From Owenia fusiformis (lineage: Eukaryota > Annelida > Polychaeta > Sabellida > Oweniidae), in contig CAIIXF020000011.1 in assembly GCA_903813345.2 (NCBI GenBank), positions 2,318,571-2,382,570 on the forward strand: DNA of 64,000 nucleotides, read 5' to 3'. The notes under the pieces were generated by a model. It made no database searches, was not told the origin of the DNA, and worked only from the letters and a program-made list of their open reading frames with translations. This document shows, one piece after another, positions 33,501 to 46,200 of the stretch. Position 1 is the stretch's first letter; each line of letters begins with the position of its first letter. The translations under genes were made by a program, and so were the position numbers.

Positions 33501-36500
33501 GTATTGCTACTGAGAATGTCCCCTCCGCACCAATATGTTCTGTATTGCAACTGAGATGATCAATGGGAACAATCTCAGTAGCAATACAGATTGGTACAGC
33601 ACAAGAACTGACCAATCAGAAGGATTCATTTTACAGATCATACGATAAACATTAATATTGCAAATGTTTGAATCATGTTGAATGGTTTTTAGTTGACTGT
33701 TTATTGTTTGTTTGTTATGAATGAGTGGTGATATTTTGTCAAAAAAGACATTCCTTATATGCCCAATATTATGGAATAGAGAGGTTTTTCACATATCAGC
33801 TGCATGTACATGCAGGTGGCATCTAGACTATCTATCTAGACTGTAGTCGCTTCAGGGTACATTTTCACAAAACAATTCAATAATATGTAGGATGGTTCCA
33901 GAGTTCTCTGGAGTCTAATGTCTTAAAACCCTCTTGCTCCAGAGTCTAATAGCTTTTGAGGAGTCTTAATTTTACATTTTTGTTACATTATTTGCGTAAA
34001 ACTCTTGAGAAAATACATAAAACTGGATACAAACTAGGAATAGGAAGTCAGAAACCTTTTAGAAATAAATATTGGGATTAAAATAGCAAGATAATCTTAA
34101 GAAGTATGTTGAAAAGTATACTAATAGGATATCTCTGATCTCACATGGGGGAGAAGTAGTCGCAATACAGCGAAAAAAGTAGTCACAATACGGCTAAAAA
34201 TCCGGGGTCTAAAAATTTCCTGGTGAGAACCTTTGGTTCCAATACTATTGGCAAACAATAAAAATTGAATTGTTGACTTTGTTTATTATTGTAAACTAGC
34301 TTGGTTGTCAGTCAACAATGTGTTTGGATAATTAGATAATTATTGATAATTAGACTGAAAAATTTTACATATGGGTTTGTATGGAGAAGTTGAGTCAACA
34401 TGCCTTGTTTGTTGAAGAAGGCTTGTCAATACATGAACATACAAGTGCCAGATTATAGGCGTATTCAGGTGTTGGTGCGATCTGCAATTGCACCCCCCCC
34501 CCCCTACTCCCACAAAAAAAGCAAAAAAGCAATCCTTCAAAATTTATCCCTCTTTTTGGGGCTCACATAGCTTGCAGACAATGCAAACCCAAAAAGTCGC
34601 TACCCCCTCTCTGACAGTTGCTGGCTATGCCCCTGCCGATGATATAATCAGTTTTCTATGGAAGTCTGGTGAATTAACAGTAGATTACTAAAAATATTTG
34701 ATTGTAAAAATTTATTATAAGCAGGCCCGTAGCCAGGGGTGGGGTTCAGGGTGTTCGGGCGAACTCCCCCCCCCCCCCCCCTGGCCAAAATTTCTTTCAA
34801 AATCATGCAGTTTTTCACCATTCTGAGCACTTTTAAGTCAAATCCTTGTCAAATCCTGGCTACGGGCCTGATAAGTACTGTTAAAGTCCGCACAATAGAA
34901 AGTCTGTGTAATTTGTAAAGAGACTTTATGGACACCCACTATAATAGACATATCTAAACTACATGTACAGTCTTTTTCTTCTTTTGATTTTAGGAGGAAG
35001 AATTGAAGGCCTTAAAAAAGAAAAAGAAAGGCAAGAAAAAGAAGACCCCTCGGTCAGATAACGAAGACTCCACCAACTCTCAAGCCCATAGGTCTCAAAT
35101 AGATAGTGACGATGAAATCATGACTGGTCATAGATTAAGTAAAAAAGGAAGAAGTCGCAGCGATGACGAGGAACTAATAGTACCTCGAAGATCTAGACAA
35201 TCACGTAAAAACTCTGACCCAGAAGCAATATACACAAAATCTGCACACCATGACGGTAATAGCTCAAATGAAAGCCAGGAGGAGGTTGCAATCTCAACAT
35301 CGAAATATCGTAAAAAACGTTTAAGCAATGGTGACACCACTGTTCGTAATACTGATCAGTCAGATGAGGACATTTATACCCAGAAGCCTTTGAGGTCAAA
35401 ACCATCACCGCGAGTGCCAAAGTCACTAATGGACAATGGTTTAAATAATGATTTAGACACACAAGGACCCCCTGTACCAATGCCACGACACTTGGCCCCT
35501 TTAGCTCCAATTGGATTAGATCCAATCGAAGGTAAGACCACAAAATAGTGCTTGAATTTAGAATTTCATATCCATGTCTCACTTTGAGTTTTTATTTTCA
35601 TATTCTAATACAAATTCAGATACTTTTCCATGAGTTTCTTCTAAAGTTTAAAATCAACTTAATCAAAATATTACAGAGGTTTTGGAAGAATTTCTGACAA
35701 AAGACAAAACAAATGACAACAACGATTAAGATTCAATATGATGAAAAAGTACTTTACCAGTAATATTAACATGAAGACAGTAGAAAAACACTTCAAAACA
35801 TTGGGACTTTTGGATAAAACAACCTCTTAAAATCAGTAATTGATTTCTCCACATATTACCCCTTTATCAGCTTTGTATTTACTTCGTACTCAATAAGATG
35901 CTTGCAAATATTAACTGTACCATTGTAGAACCACCAAATTCGGGACGCAAGCAAAAGAAAAAGAAAAGACGACTTTTGGGTAAACACAACAAAACTGCTC
36001 CAATAGGAGGAGACGAGGAGGACCCACAGGATAGTCAATCCGCACCGGGGTTGCAATCTAGGTCTGTTCTGCCCCCACCCTCAGGCTGGGGCACCCCTCC
36101 CCTAGGACAGAGAAATATGTACCAGAGACCAAGTAGTCGCAGTCCAAGGTTGCCTTCTTTGGAAGAACCAAACGAAGATGATAACAGTAAGAGTTGAAGA
36201 ATTTTTTTATTTTTTTTTTGATATATGAATAATTATTTCAGAAAATTTGAAGAGCATCGGGCTAAAATTGCATGTTGAGATCAAAATAAATCAAACCAGT
36301 TTTGGGTAGTATCTTATGTCAGAACATGATTTTTTTGAACTGATCTTAAAGATCAAAGATGATTATGGCCACCATATTTTTACTGAATTTTATTTTGACT
36401 TATTTTCTCACAACCATGGGGAAAACTCCACTACACGCAATAACTTTATTGTACTTATCTATTTTTAATTTTTTCAGATCTCTTTCACAAAGTCTCTTTT

Positions 36501-36743
36501 ACTAAGCCCTTTATTTGTTTCTCTTTTTCTTAGCTCTCTTATTCTAAGCTTTCATTTACTAAACTCTCTTTTTACTTTGCTCGCATTTTCTCACCTCCCT
36601 ACACCATTTTCTGTCAATGAAGACTTATCCTTTACTTTTCAGGATTCTCCAAATATGGACTTATGGATGAACTTCCTGAACTCAATTCATCGTCACGGCG
36701 ATTCAGGCCAAACTCGGACTATGACGATGACATCATGACGTGA
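27504..36743 (+). CDS. ARL13B: ADP-ribosylation factor-like protein 13B, nine exons
   Basis: ARL13B is a lipid-anchored GTPase of the ciliary membrane; it activates ARL3 and is needed for ciliogenesis and Hedgehog signalling. Exons are 27504-27559, 30053-30123, 30897-31146, 31338-31501, 32022-32166, 32563-32689, 34994-35531, 35929-36186 and 36643-36743. Phases are continuous and encode 569 aa. Exon 1 begins MFSLMGKC, matching the MFSLM start of vertebrate ARL13B; its single Cys at position 8 is the likely palmitoylation site. The GTPase domain has G1 [13 protein letters not shown], the unusual DLGGG (no catalytic Gln), NKQD and AIKGTGKK. A charged coiled coil follows (exons 5-6), then a Lys/Ser-rich tail and a Pro-rich segment [10 protein letters not shown], ending [12 protein letters not shown] as in the vertebrate RPNSD end. 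I do not see the vertebrate RVxP ciliary-targeting motif in the expected place. Confidence 0.95.
27795..28285. mobile_element. Foldback element in ARL13B intron 1, arms about 190 bp
   Basis: The left arm (27809 to about 27995) contains GGAGCGCTGGAGTACTTCTT and CCAATATGGCGGTTT. The right arm (28087 to about 28280) is its inverse (AAGAAGTACTCCAGCGCTCC and AAACCGCCATATTGG). About 90 bp separate the arms. No transposase. Confidence 0.88.
28827..29469. mobile_element. CAGGGTG-family element with long inverted arms, 643 bp
   Basis: It starts CAGGGTGTCCCGAAAGTATG and ends with the inverse. A further match (AAAGCTTATCCAAAGTTACA against TGTAACTTTGGATAAGCTTT) lies within about 110 bp of each end. It is flanked by TA on both sides and lies in ARL13B intron 1. 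Confidence 0.88.
29470..30052. other. ARL13B intron 1, right part
   Basis: AT-rich sequence with repeated AAATAAACATAAATNTCCCTATATTTC-like segments near 29890-29960. No gene seen. Confidence 0.45.
31502..31625 (+). repeat. Degenerate short repeats starting at the ARL13B exon 4 donor
   Basis: Words like TTTGTGGGACTTGTCAT recur about five times immediately after the donor at 31502. Confidence 0.6.
32470..32536 (+). repeat. 16-bp-type tandem repeat near the ARL13B exon 6 acceptor
   Basis: Four or five units of ATGTACAGACACA(T/C)A end about 26 bp before the acceptor of the exon at 32563. Each unit carries a TACAG that could act as a competing AG. Confidence 0.8.
32690..34721. other. ARL13B intron 6 with a hairpin-rich segment
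   Basis: A foldback patch at about 33345-33475 pairs AATGATTTGAACTGCAATAC with its diverged inverse GTATTGCACTTCAAATCATT around GAATATATTCTGC-type words. CTGTATTG words continue to about 33600. Poly(C) occurs at 34493-34504. No gene is seen. Confidence 0.55.
34722..34870. mobile_element. MITE with CAGGCCCGTAGCCAGG ends and 5-bp target duplication, 149 bp
   Basis: Sixteen-bp perfect inverted ends (CAGGCCCGTAGCCAGG and CCTGGCTACGGGCCTG) are flanked by ATAAG on both sides. The core has a long C run. The class is uncertain; a hAT-like or other DNA transposon origin is possible. Confidence 0.88.
35677..35729 (+). CDS. ARL13B: Possible alternative terminal exon of ARL13B
   Basis: Inside intron 7 an acceptor (ATTACAG ending at 35676) is followed by sequence that continues exon 7 in phase as [17 protein letters not shown] and a stop. 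If used, it would replace the Pro-rich and RPNSD tail with a short acidic end. No transcript evidence is available, so this is tentative. Confidence 0.35.
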
Positions 36744-36846
36744 AAAAATCCTAGTCTTTTGTATTAAGTACACAACCAGTGCATTTAATGCAAGTTTAAA
36801 AAATATCAAAAGCGTGTTTTAAAAATTATAAAAGTGAATCATAATA

Positions 36847-36920
36847 CAGGGTGTCCATTTGTCCCTATAATATAAATATAAAGTCTGTGTAAAGTGAATG
36901 GAGATGTAATGGACACCCTG
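36847..36920. mobile_element. CAGGGTG-family MITE, 74 bp
   Basis: It begins CAGGGTGTCCATTTGTCC and ends ATGTAATGGACACCCTG, flanked by TA. It lies about 100 bp after the ARL13B stop, probably in the 3' UTR. Confidence 0.85.
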
Positions 36921-39593
36921 TATTTGTTATGAATAAACCATAATCCAAAACTAGAAGATTTGTATCGTGACATCATGTATTTGTATTTAGTAAATCGAAG
37001 TCATTTGATGTCTGTTTAGTTGAAATTTTGTGTAAAATCAGCAATTAGAAATAATCATCACTAAGCAGCAGCTAATAGCTAATATCCCCAAAATTATGAA
37101 ATCTTAGCACCAAATTAAATCAGTTTATGAGTACAAATGAGAACTTTGTTTATAATGATTGTCTAACAACAAAACTATGTAACCCTGTAATTAACTGAGT
37201 CATTACTTTTAAGTGGAATGCATTGTTCTACAGGACATCATGTAAATGAACCAGACAAAGTACATCATGTATACAGAAAAATACAATTTTTTACTAAAAT
37301 TGTTTTCAGTTCAAAAGAAGCTTAAAAGCCTCTTTGGCTCCAATATTTGCCTCATCTACTAACATGTGCCTCAGCTATTTACTTTAGCCTCAACTTAGTC
37401 CCTGTAACTGGTTGCTCAATATCTGCAGTAATTATATATCTGTAATTTGTTAACATATTTTACAAGAGTAAACCATGAGCTATGCAGGCTATGTGTAATA
37501 TCAGACATAAAATATGTCTCATGTCAGAGATTACACAATGAGAGTGTTGTAAAAGATGTGGACTACATTATGTTTATACGAAATAGAGTCATTTTGAATA
37601 CAGTAGAACCTGTGTAACTGGTACGACATTTGCATCTCGGAAAAGTGGTCCATTTACAGAGGTTCATTTAAAATTGAGTCTCAGAGTCTTGAGCTCTACT
37701 TGTGGAGGTGTTTCAATTATGGAGGAGTTCTTCTAAAAGTGTTCCAATTGACTTTCTTTTTATTGTAATTAGAATACTCAATGCTGTGATATGAGTACAG
37801 TGCAATGATTCATAAATTATCCAAATCTTTCAACGTAAATGTACAAAATTGTTCCTCAATCTACTCATCTATGTTTAACTTTTTTGTTATCATTGTATGA
37901 ACATTTTTGATGAAACTATACTAGATTAGTATCTTCAATGTCTGACAATGAAAGTGCATCCCTTAGCTATATATAAGGTTTTAGTACATGTATATGAATA
38001 CTCAATGTATGAAAAATGATTACTCAATGTATGAAAAATGATTACTCAATGTATGAAAAATGATTACTCAATGTATTTCTACCATCTATCAATTGTTGTT
38101 ACGATCAGATTGTGTTCAAAGTATAGTTTGTGGTTAGGCTGGCATAGAACAGAATGTAATTAATGTATGAACCGTCCAAACACTTTCGAAACAGAATTCT
38201 GCAATTGTCCGATGTTCCTGATATTTCAGAATTTATCATTTTATTTTATGATTGTGTACTCAATCTACTGGGAAAGAAAACATACTTGAAATTATATACA
38301 GTATTTAATTGAGTGATACCTGAACTGAAGAGTGTTACATAAGAGTAATATACATATCACTGCAGTACAAGGCCAGTAGTTTAATTCATTGTTCATTATT
38401 TCTCATGAGGTGTTTTGCTTATGGAAACGCAACATTGATATTTCTGAAAATTGACAGTGATTTAGAATTCACATGTGTCATTGACTCAAGGACAATTGGC
38501 TCCCTTAATCGAAGTCGATGTTTTCCAACAATAAAAATGTCGTTATTTTCTGAAATTATAACCGATTATAAATCCAAATTTTGTAGCATGACATCCCCAA
38601 ATAAGGGACATAATATCGATGTTGCACTCTGGGAGCCAATCCTCCTTGTTTGACTGGTAGATTTATGTAGTCATGGTGATATATATGATAAATTTTGTCA
38701 TAGTGAATATATTAAGTCAGTGATTTGTATTATGACATCAATGTTGTCATAGTGATTTATATTGCAACATCAATGTTGTCACGGTGATGTATATGACAAA
38801 ATTAATGTAGTGTCATAGCGATGTATTTTACATCAGTATATAATGAATCACTCTAAAGCTCATCAAGCCAGCATTTAAAAAAATGTAATGTACATATATG
38901 TAAATATGTACATCCGTGTATGTTATTGAATTCTTGTATATCAGTGTAAATAGTCTTTAGTAAAAAAAAGTAGTTTTTACTTGACTCTGTAATCGTGAAA
39001 TAAATAGATATTTTCTTATCTTAAAGTACTAAATCTGATGAAATACATAAAACTATAAAACATTATAAGATTTGTCAGTTCTATTGTATTTCCTGTCTTT
39101 ATCTTATTACTCTCAACAAAATACGTTGCACATTGTCCACTGCATCGTATTTTGGAATGGGGTTAATGTGGACCTAGTGCAGCATATTTTGGAATAATAT
39201 TAATGTTGACCAAGAGTAATACATTTTAGAATAAGTTTTAAAGTGGTCTGCCTTGTGATTTATGAAAATGTCTAAAATTACCCTTGGAATGAATAAGATT
39301 GTGTATCAGGTCACCCTTCTAGCCCACCCGAGCAAAATAATATCACATCTAAAACTTTTTAAGGAAAATACATATTTTGAAGAATCCCGATCCAATCCCC
39401 TTTTACATGAATCAAATCCACTCGATCCACCTTTTAATCTTTACCAGTTTAAAAGGAAACCTTGCCTACAGGCGAGAAAGAGGACATGTTGTCTTTCCCA
39501 TCCACAATTTTTTGTTATCGTTGCCGCAAAATTTTGCAAATCGCCTTGACGTAACCGTCATGGTATAACAGGGTGATATGAATTTAGTTTAAC
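36921..39593. other. ARL13B 3' flank and intergenic sequence
   Basis: A small triplicate of ATTACTCAATGTATGAAAAATG-type units lies at about 37998-38075. A pogo/Tigger-like segment near 37607 begins ACAGTAGAACCTGTGTAACT. No gene is seen. Confidence 0.45.
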
Positions 39594-39634
39594 CATGGGC
39601 TTTCATTCTTTCAACACTCTCTTGAAAGTCCATG
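39594..39634. mobile_element. Ultra-short palindromic element, 41 bp
   Basis: It starts CATGGGCTTTCATTC and ends TTGAAAGTCCATG. Flanks are GTTTAAC and GCTTAAC, a 7-bp duplication with one mismatch. Confidence 0.75.
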
Positions 39635-42150
39635 GCTTAACACTGTGATGGATAGAATTTGAATAGGATATAATTTAAAACCTTAACAAGTATTTAAAAA
39701 TAGATTTACTGCTCCCAAATCCTTCCTTATTCAGTTTTGACACAGGTTATCTCTTAAGTTCTAATTGTTAATTTTAAAAAATTCAGCTATTTCAAACAAC
39801 GTCGTGTATTTTGGAACTCCACGAATAACTTTGTTGTAGACTCATCTATTTCAAATCATCGAGAAATGGAGTGAACCGGCTAAAGTATTAGAATACGTTT
39901 AATGCGTTTTCGGATTTTATAACGAATTTGATACAATTTTTTTGTAAAAAGACTGGATTTTGACTTAAAAAGGGTACTTTCACACAGTAAAGCATGGTGC
40001 ATCAAATACATGTAATATGTCAAATAAAAGGTTAACGGAGGTGAACATGTTCTACTTTATTTGGCAAATATTGTATTTCTCTAATAAAAAGAGCAACTTG
40101 CATGCGTTTCATACATCAATAAATGTCCAAATTATTCATAACGGCGCATTCTGTCTTTGTGTTTTGATTTGACGGACACAATAAAATCTTATTTCTCGCT
40201 TTTGGCATTCAACTCCAATACTTCAGTATTACGCCGGGTCATTTTGTACCGTTGCGGAAGGGTTACCAGGCTTATGGACAGGTCCGCCGTGGTTGGTTGT
40301 GTGATTGCCGCATTAAACATGCGGCAAAGCACGTGAAGTCTGTGTCGATCACTGTACCAGTTGCGCTCCATGGATATGGCCCTTGATTGATTGGCGAACT
40401 GGATCAATTTTGAGTAATCGAAAACACATCAAATAACTTCATTGGAAAGTGATGTCATTTGGCATCACACTTAGTTCTAAATGTATACACAAGCACACCC
40501 AATACACAAAAACTGCCCAAATAAGACTGTAGTTGACTGTGTCCAAGGCGAATAACTAAAGCGAAATCACCAATTTGATAAACAGAGGAAGTGAATTTGA
40601 CTGACCGGGACGGAAAACACTTTTAAAGTGAAGTTGGAACACTATAGTAAGTATCATCATGATACACCATGACATCTCATTTCTTCTCAGCCCTTTCAGG
40701 TGAAACAGAAAGATGCTATGAGTATCAGAATGAGTAAGTATGGTTAAAACAAAACTAAAAGTGCGACATCTTTAAATTAGGACCTTCGTTAATATAGCGA
40801 ATATTTGAACTCACGAGTGTAAAGGAAGGACACTACATGTATATCCAATCCATTCTGTAAAAACACTGCCCTTTATGTAATCGACTCTGATTGCTTGACA
40901 ACAATTTAATGCGAAGATGGTTTATATATATTTCATATCATTGTTTTTGTCATTTTTTGTTTTACTGCAATTGTTTTTTGTTCCTTTCTACTAATTCTTG
41001 AAAATGAAATAAAAAATCTTTCCAAAACTTACTTGTTGGGACAAGACAACATTTATAACATTTCAGAATTTGTTGATGACTTTGAGAAATATGTGTACAA
41101 TTCAGTTCGCCATATCGATAGGGAAATCCACCAAACCCCAAACCGTGCAAATGAAAAATGTTTAGACACATTTGAGAAGCATGCTGATGTTTTGCGATGT
41201 AACGAAAATCATCAAAGACATGAATTGCTGGTATTAACAATATTCACAATATTAAGATTCAATCATTATCAGGTTTTGATTTGCTGGCATTCAACAAAAA
41301 ATTTCGGTTGCCAAATTTATTGAGGAGAGTGTACACATATATTGGTGCATGGTTGACCAATAAATTGTTATCGAGATTCAAAAACGTAATTGGCATGATT
41401 GAGTGTTTTATGTATTGATTGAGTGTTTCTTGTCATGATTGAATGTTTTACGTATTAATATATTGAATGTTTCCTTTACTTGTTTCTTGTCTTCTTTTCA
41501 TGATTGAATGTTTTGATTTGAGGAGGAGTGATTTATGTGCCGCTTGCACAAGATTCGTTACAAATCAACGAGAAATGAAGTGAGTCTGAAGTCAGAGAAT
41601 ACGATTCGTTCAGTTTTCTGACCTTTGTTCTTCTCAAACTCACTCGCAACTGTACTCAGAACGGTTGCGCTAGCCACGCATAATTAGTACTGAACGTAAT
41701 CCGATCAATGTGCTGAAATCACGATAGCTTATTTCCCTTCCATTTTATTGACCGATCTGGACATATCATTATTAGTTGTTTTCACTCATATTATAGTAGC
41801 CAATTGCCCATTTACATTTCTTTCAGACGCAATTGAAATTTCATATTAGCATATATACAACAACGTTCAAAATATTTTTTTTATATGCTTATATTGCGAT
41901 GATTTTCTTTCCTGATTGATCTTGAATATTATGCCAAACATGTACTTTCTGTACCTTGCTTTGTGACTACTGTTATTATTTGCAAGACCTCATTTTTGAG
42001 TTCATTGCGTTTCCTCAATCAAAATGTAAACTTCGAGTCCAACTAAAGTTAGATTTTATATAGGGTTAATTAATTAAAATACATTTACATAATGTGTATT
42101 CAGGCAAATAATTATAACAACTACATTATTTTTTAGCAGTACTGACACCT
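39635..42150. other. Intergenic region with unassigned open frames
   Basis: Two open frames look slightly more protein-like than background: minus strand 40189-40407 (72 aa) and plus strand 41033-41323 (96 aa, containing ISEFVDDFEKYVYNSVRHI). I recognise neither. They may be exons of unknown genes or decayed transposon ORFs. Confidence 0.35.
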
Positions 42151-42660
42151 AAGCAATGTAGCCTCGTGGCGTAGAGACTGGAGAATGATTGTGGTCGAAC
42201 GTAGGCGATACGGAGGTCCCGCGTTCGAGCCGCAGACCGTACTGAGTATTTTTGAATATTGCAATACAGGACATCCTATATAATTATTGCATTTTTGAGT
42301 AATGTTGACACCTGAGCAGTGTAGCCTGGGTGGTTAGTGACTGTGGTCGTACGTACCGAGGGATACAAGGTCCCGCGTTCGAGCCTCGGGTACGGCGTCG
42401 TTCGGATAATAGTTCTACAGGGCACTCGGCCCGAAGGTCCAACCTCCGACCCTTGGCATGGGCCGGTTCTTTGACTGCTCTTGTCGGAGACAGATTGTGA
42501 GACTGTGGTTGGTTCCTCCACTGACGGGCTATAGTAGACGCCGGGAGTCATACAGTATGGTAGCGAGCCCCCACCAAGGGCAGTAGTGGAACGACGCGAA
42601 TCGGTCCCAGTATGGTTGCCTTGCAACTGAAGAGACTCGAGGAAATCATGCCATTCGCAG
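42150..42660 (+). mobile_element. tRNA-derived SINE-like element with a duplicated tRNA head
   Basis: Two tRNA-like heads start near 42160 and 42318, each preceded by TGACACCT(A/G)AGCA(A/G)TGTAGCCT. Each has a B box in GGTCCCGCGTTCGAGCC and an A-box-like TGGCGTAGAG or TGGGTGGTTAG. Only the second is followed by a GC-rich body of about 270 bp. Neither head folds as a usable tRNA. The GC content contrasts with the surroundings. Confidence 0.75.
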
Positions 42661-42821
42661 TGACCCAGAAAAGACTTTTGCTCCTTGATTTAATTTATTT
42701 TGTTATATCAATTTAAACTATAATAAATTTATTTCAACTATGAATAATTAATAAAATATGAAGTTTGTTTGTAATTGTGAAGTTTGTTTACAACCAGTAA
42801 GATAAAAGTTCTTAGCGTCTG

Positions 42822-42971
42822 ATGGACTATACAATGGACCGATTGGGCAAATTCTCCATCTTTCATCTTCCTTCACCAAAACCAAAACCTGATGGGAAGA
42901 GATGGGAATTCACGGGGCGATATTCAGACGATGATGCAGAGGACGATAATTTTTTTGTATCGGACAAATGA
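42822..42971 (+). CDS. Small ORF of 49 aa, unknown
   Basis: From ATG 42822 (or 42834) an ORF encodes a polar, acidic-ended peptide with LPSPKPKPDGKRWEFTGRYS and DDDAEDDNFF. The composition looks protein-like. A possible splice acceptor (CTTAG) lies just before it, so it could be a terminal exon. Not recognised. Confidence 0.3.
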   Translation: MDYTMDRLGKFSIFHLPSPKPKPDGKRWEFTGRYSDDDAEDDNFFVSDK

Positions 42972-43266
42972 ATGATGGAAACATCTTATAAGAAACATCT
43001 ATATTTGATCCAATATTGTTTTTACATAACTCTAGTGCACTTGCCGCGACATCTATGAAATGATATTCGAAACACATACTTACACTCAGGAGCTACTCAC
43101 TTCTTCTGATCAATGGATAAAATGAATGAATGGCCCAACCTCGATTGAATGGAAAAGATGCCGTCCCTGTTATCACGGATCAAATGAATTAGTTTTAGTG
43201 ATGTTAGACCTTTTATCCATTGATCGGAGTAATACCTCGTCACGTGACAGTCGCTAGATAAACAAA

Positions 43267-46200
43267 ATGGCGACCGACGTGGCAGGACACCGGTGGAAGT
43301 TGACGATTTATTTTGTATTATTTATGTTAATCGCTACGCTCGCAAGCTGTGCAAAAGATGCGAAAACGAATTCGGGTAAAAAAGGAAACAAAAGAAATCT
43401 AAACATCGCAAGCGATACCAGGTAAGTCACTCGAAAATGAATAAAATTGGAAAAACTAGACTAGACTCTATCAATTTTTTATTTTTTTATTCAATTTTCA
43501 AATCATGGGCATTCAATAGATTCTATCACAGACAAGGGAACAAGAGTTCATCCCCCTCCCACTCACTATGTATTAGGTAAAAGAGATTTTTTTTACATTA
43601 GCTATACAGTGACTGGGGGGGGGGGGGTGCCTGTGGATTCTATTCTATAGATTTGAAAGATATGGCCGAGTTTCTACGACTAGATGTAGAGGACATAGGG
43701 TTAATCTCGGACACGGGGCATTGTCGGACGATCTTCAATAGTTCTTTGTTTTATATGGTTTCTTTATTGAAACTTTGTATTAGACACATCATATTATAGA
43801 TGTGGTGCTATATATTGTAAAAATTCTAGTTTTGTCCCAGATTTTCACCTGATACCAAGGGTTTGTCTGGGAATGCCCCGTGGCTGAGAATGCCCCTATC
43901 TCCTCTAATAGATTGGAGTGGGTTGGTTGGACGATCTCGATAGATTACAACAAATACACATAAAACTGATATAAGATCTTTAAAAGTTTATTATATCAAA
44001 AATATATTCATAATATGCTCAAAATATGAATCTGAATAGAATAATTATATAAATACCAAAATTGGATCTGAATAAAATAGTTCAGATATGAATATCAAAT
44101 AATTATATAACCTTTCCTGACATAAATCAAATCGAAGCTCAAATCACATTTGAAATCACATTGAGAATCACAGTGGGAATCACATTGGGAATCAAAAGTT
44201 AGCCAAACTAAATTGACGAACCCCGACAGCAATGTATCTTCTAGGTTTTTACCATTCCACTTAATTTGCAGAATCTGCTAGTTATAAAGTGAAAATTTTG
44301 CCCATCTCTAGCAACATAACAGCGTCTTGTTACGTCTCGTTACGGTTAAAAAACGATTTCAGAAAAAATGTCAAAACAAAGCGATCCTATATTTATAATG
44401 TACACGGGAAGAGTTGTGACGTAATGCTTTATGATTGGTTGATTTCCCCAAAATATCAATGCTAGATTCGAATTGACCAATCACAGGTCTGTTTTTACAT
44501 GATTACTTTCTTTTTAGAGCGGCTGTCATGAATAATTCATTGAGTTCCACGAATTGAAATGTTGTAAACTTCTGACCCTCTAAGGCCAAAGTAAACTATT
44601 TTCTAATATAAGGCCAAAGTAAAAAGTAGGTTTTATTTATATTCTCTGATTGTATGGTAACTACCAATATCAGATTCTAGTTCTAGAGCCCATGTTCTAT
44701 TTAAAGCCCATGTTCAAATCTACATGTAGCTTTAGTCAAACTGTTTTGAAATTCCATAATTTTCACAATGAACAAATAGATTTTAAACAGGAAGGGGTGA
44801 TTTAAAAATGTCTTGCTATCCACTTATATCACGGGTGTTAAAACACGAATATACCATGAGCACATGCTTTGAGGATCCGCGTTGTTTGAACCTATCGCCG
44901 AGCACACTTATACATTAAGACCCGTTACACAGTCATGCCGAGCAAGCTCATTGGATCATCGGGTCTGCTTTACCCCCGTGTACGAGGGGTGATCCAAAAG
45001 TCTTGGACGCCCCGCTCTAACTTTGCTATTTTCTAATATAATTGCATAAAACTTTCAGATAATAAAGATCAACATCTTAACAACTTTGTGTATAAGTTTC
45101 AACAGAAAATAATTTATTTTAGCTTTTTGGTAAGTATTTTTTAACACTTGGTCCCTGCCACCCGGAACGGTATTTGAATATAGCAAATCGCGTCACAACT
45201 GTTATAATATGGCAAATACTTTAGGTGCAGGTGCACAACCTAACACCAGTCATGATATGAGAGAATTTCCGATTTTCAATCTCAGTGTCATCTGCCATCA
45301 TCATCTTCACATATTAAGACCTACTTTTCAACATATTTTTCATGAATTTGAACACATCTTTCATACCGCTTTACCAATGAATGGAAGACATTTATGAAAT
45401 CGCCATTCCTTATGTGATACAAATGGTGCTGGAGTGCCACTCTAAACCTCATACAATGAATAAAAAAACATTTTTTCAACCCCCCTTCTAACTTGGAGAA
45501 AAGGAAGACAATCACACTGAGCCATATCTAGACTGTATCGTGCATATAGTAGCTGCTAAAGGTCAATAATAGAATAGAATACCTTGTAGTATTCTTTGTT
45601 CCAGTTTTATTTCTTTCATGTTCTGCATTTCAGCAGCCATTTTGGTCAAAAAGGATACCAGAATGAGGGTTGCTTGTCTGATGTCATTTTCTTAGAATTT
45701 GACAAAATATGGCCATTTTTATATGTGACAATATATATAAAACACAATTAACTGGTTGCCTAGTAACAAAGTAAGTAAACTAACATGGTTTAACATTCAA
45801 AATTCAAATAAAGAGAGTGCTCAAGACTTGCAAAACAAGTCAAATGGCGGCAACATTTAAGGCTGAAAGTTGTCATGTGCGAATACCGTTCCGGGTGGCA
45901 GGGTCCCTGTATTAAAAACTATCTAGAAAACTACATAAACCATATCATTTCTCCATGAAATTAATACACAAGGTAGTTAAGATGTTATTCTTTATTTTTG
46001 AAAAGTTTAAAGTAATTTTATCAAAAACCAACAAAATTAGAGCAGGGCGTCCAAGACTTTTGGATCACCCCTCGTATATGCTGCTGGATTAATCTCTTGT
46101 GCTTTTTATCACCATGGGCTTTCCTATTGAATCTATTGTATGTCCATGTTATCACTAATTACTGGCTCGTATGTTTATTTTACGATGAGCCCCATCTATA

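Noticed and set aside
42160-42245. A functional tRNA gene
   Set aside because: The B box is good but acceptor and anticodon stems do not form, and a second diverged copy follows; better explained as a SINE head.
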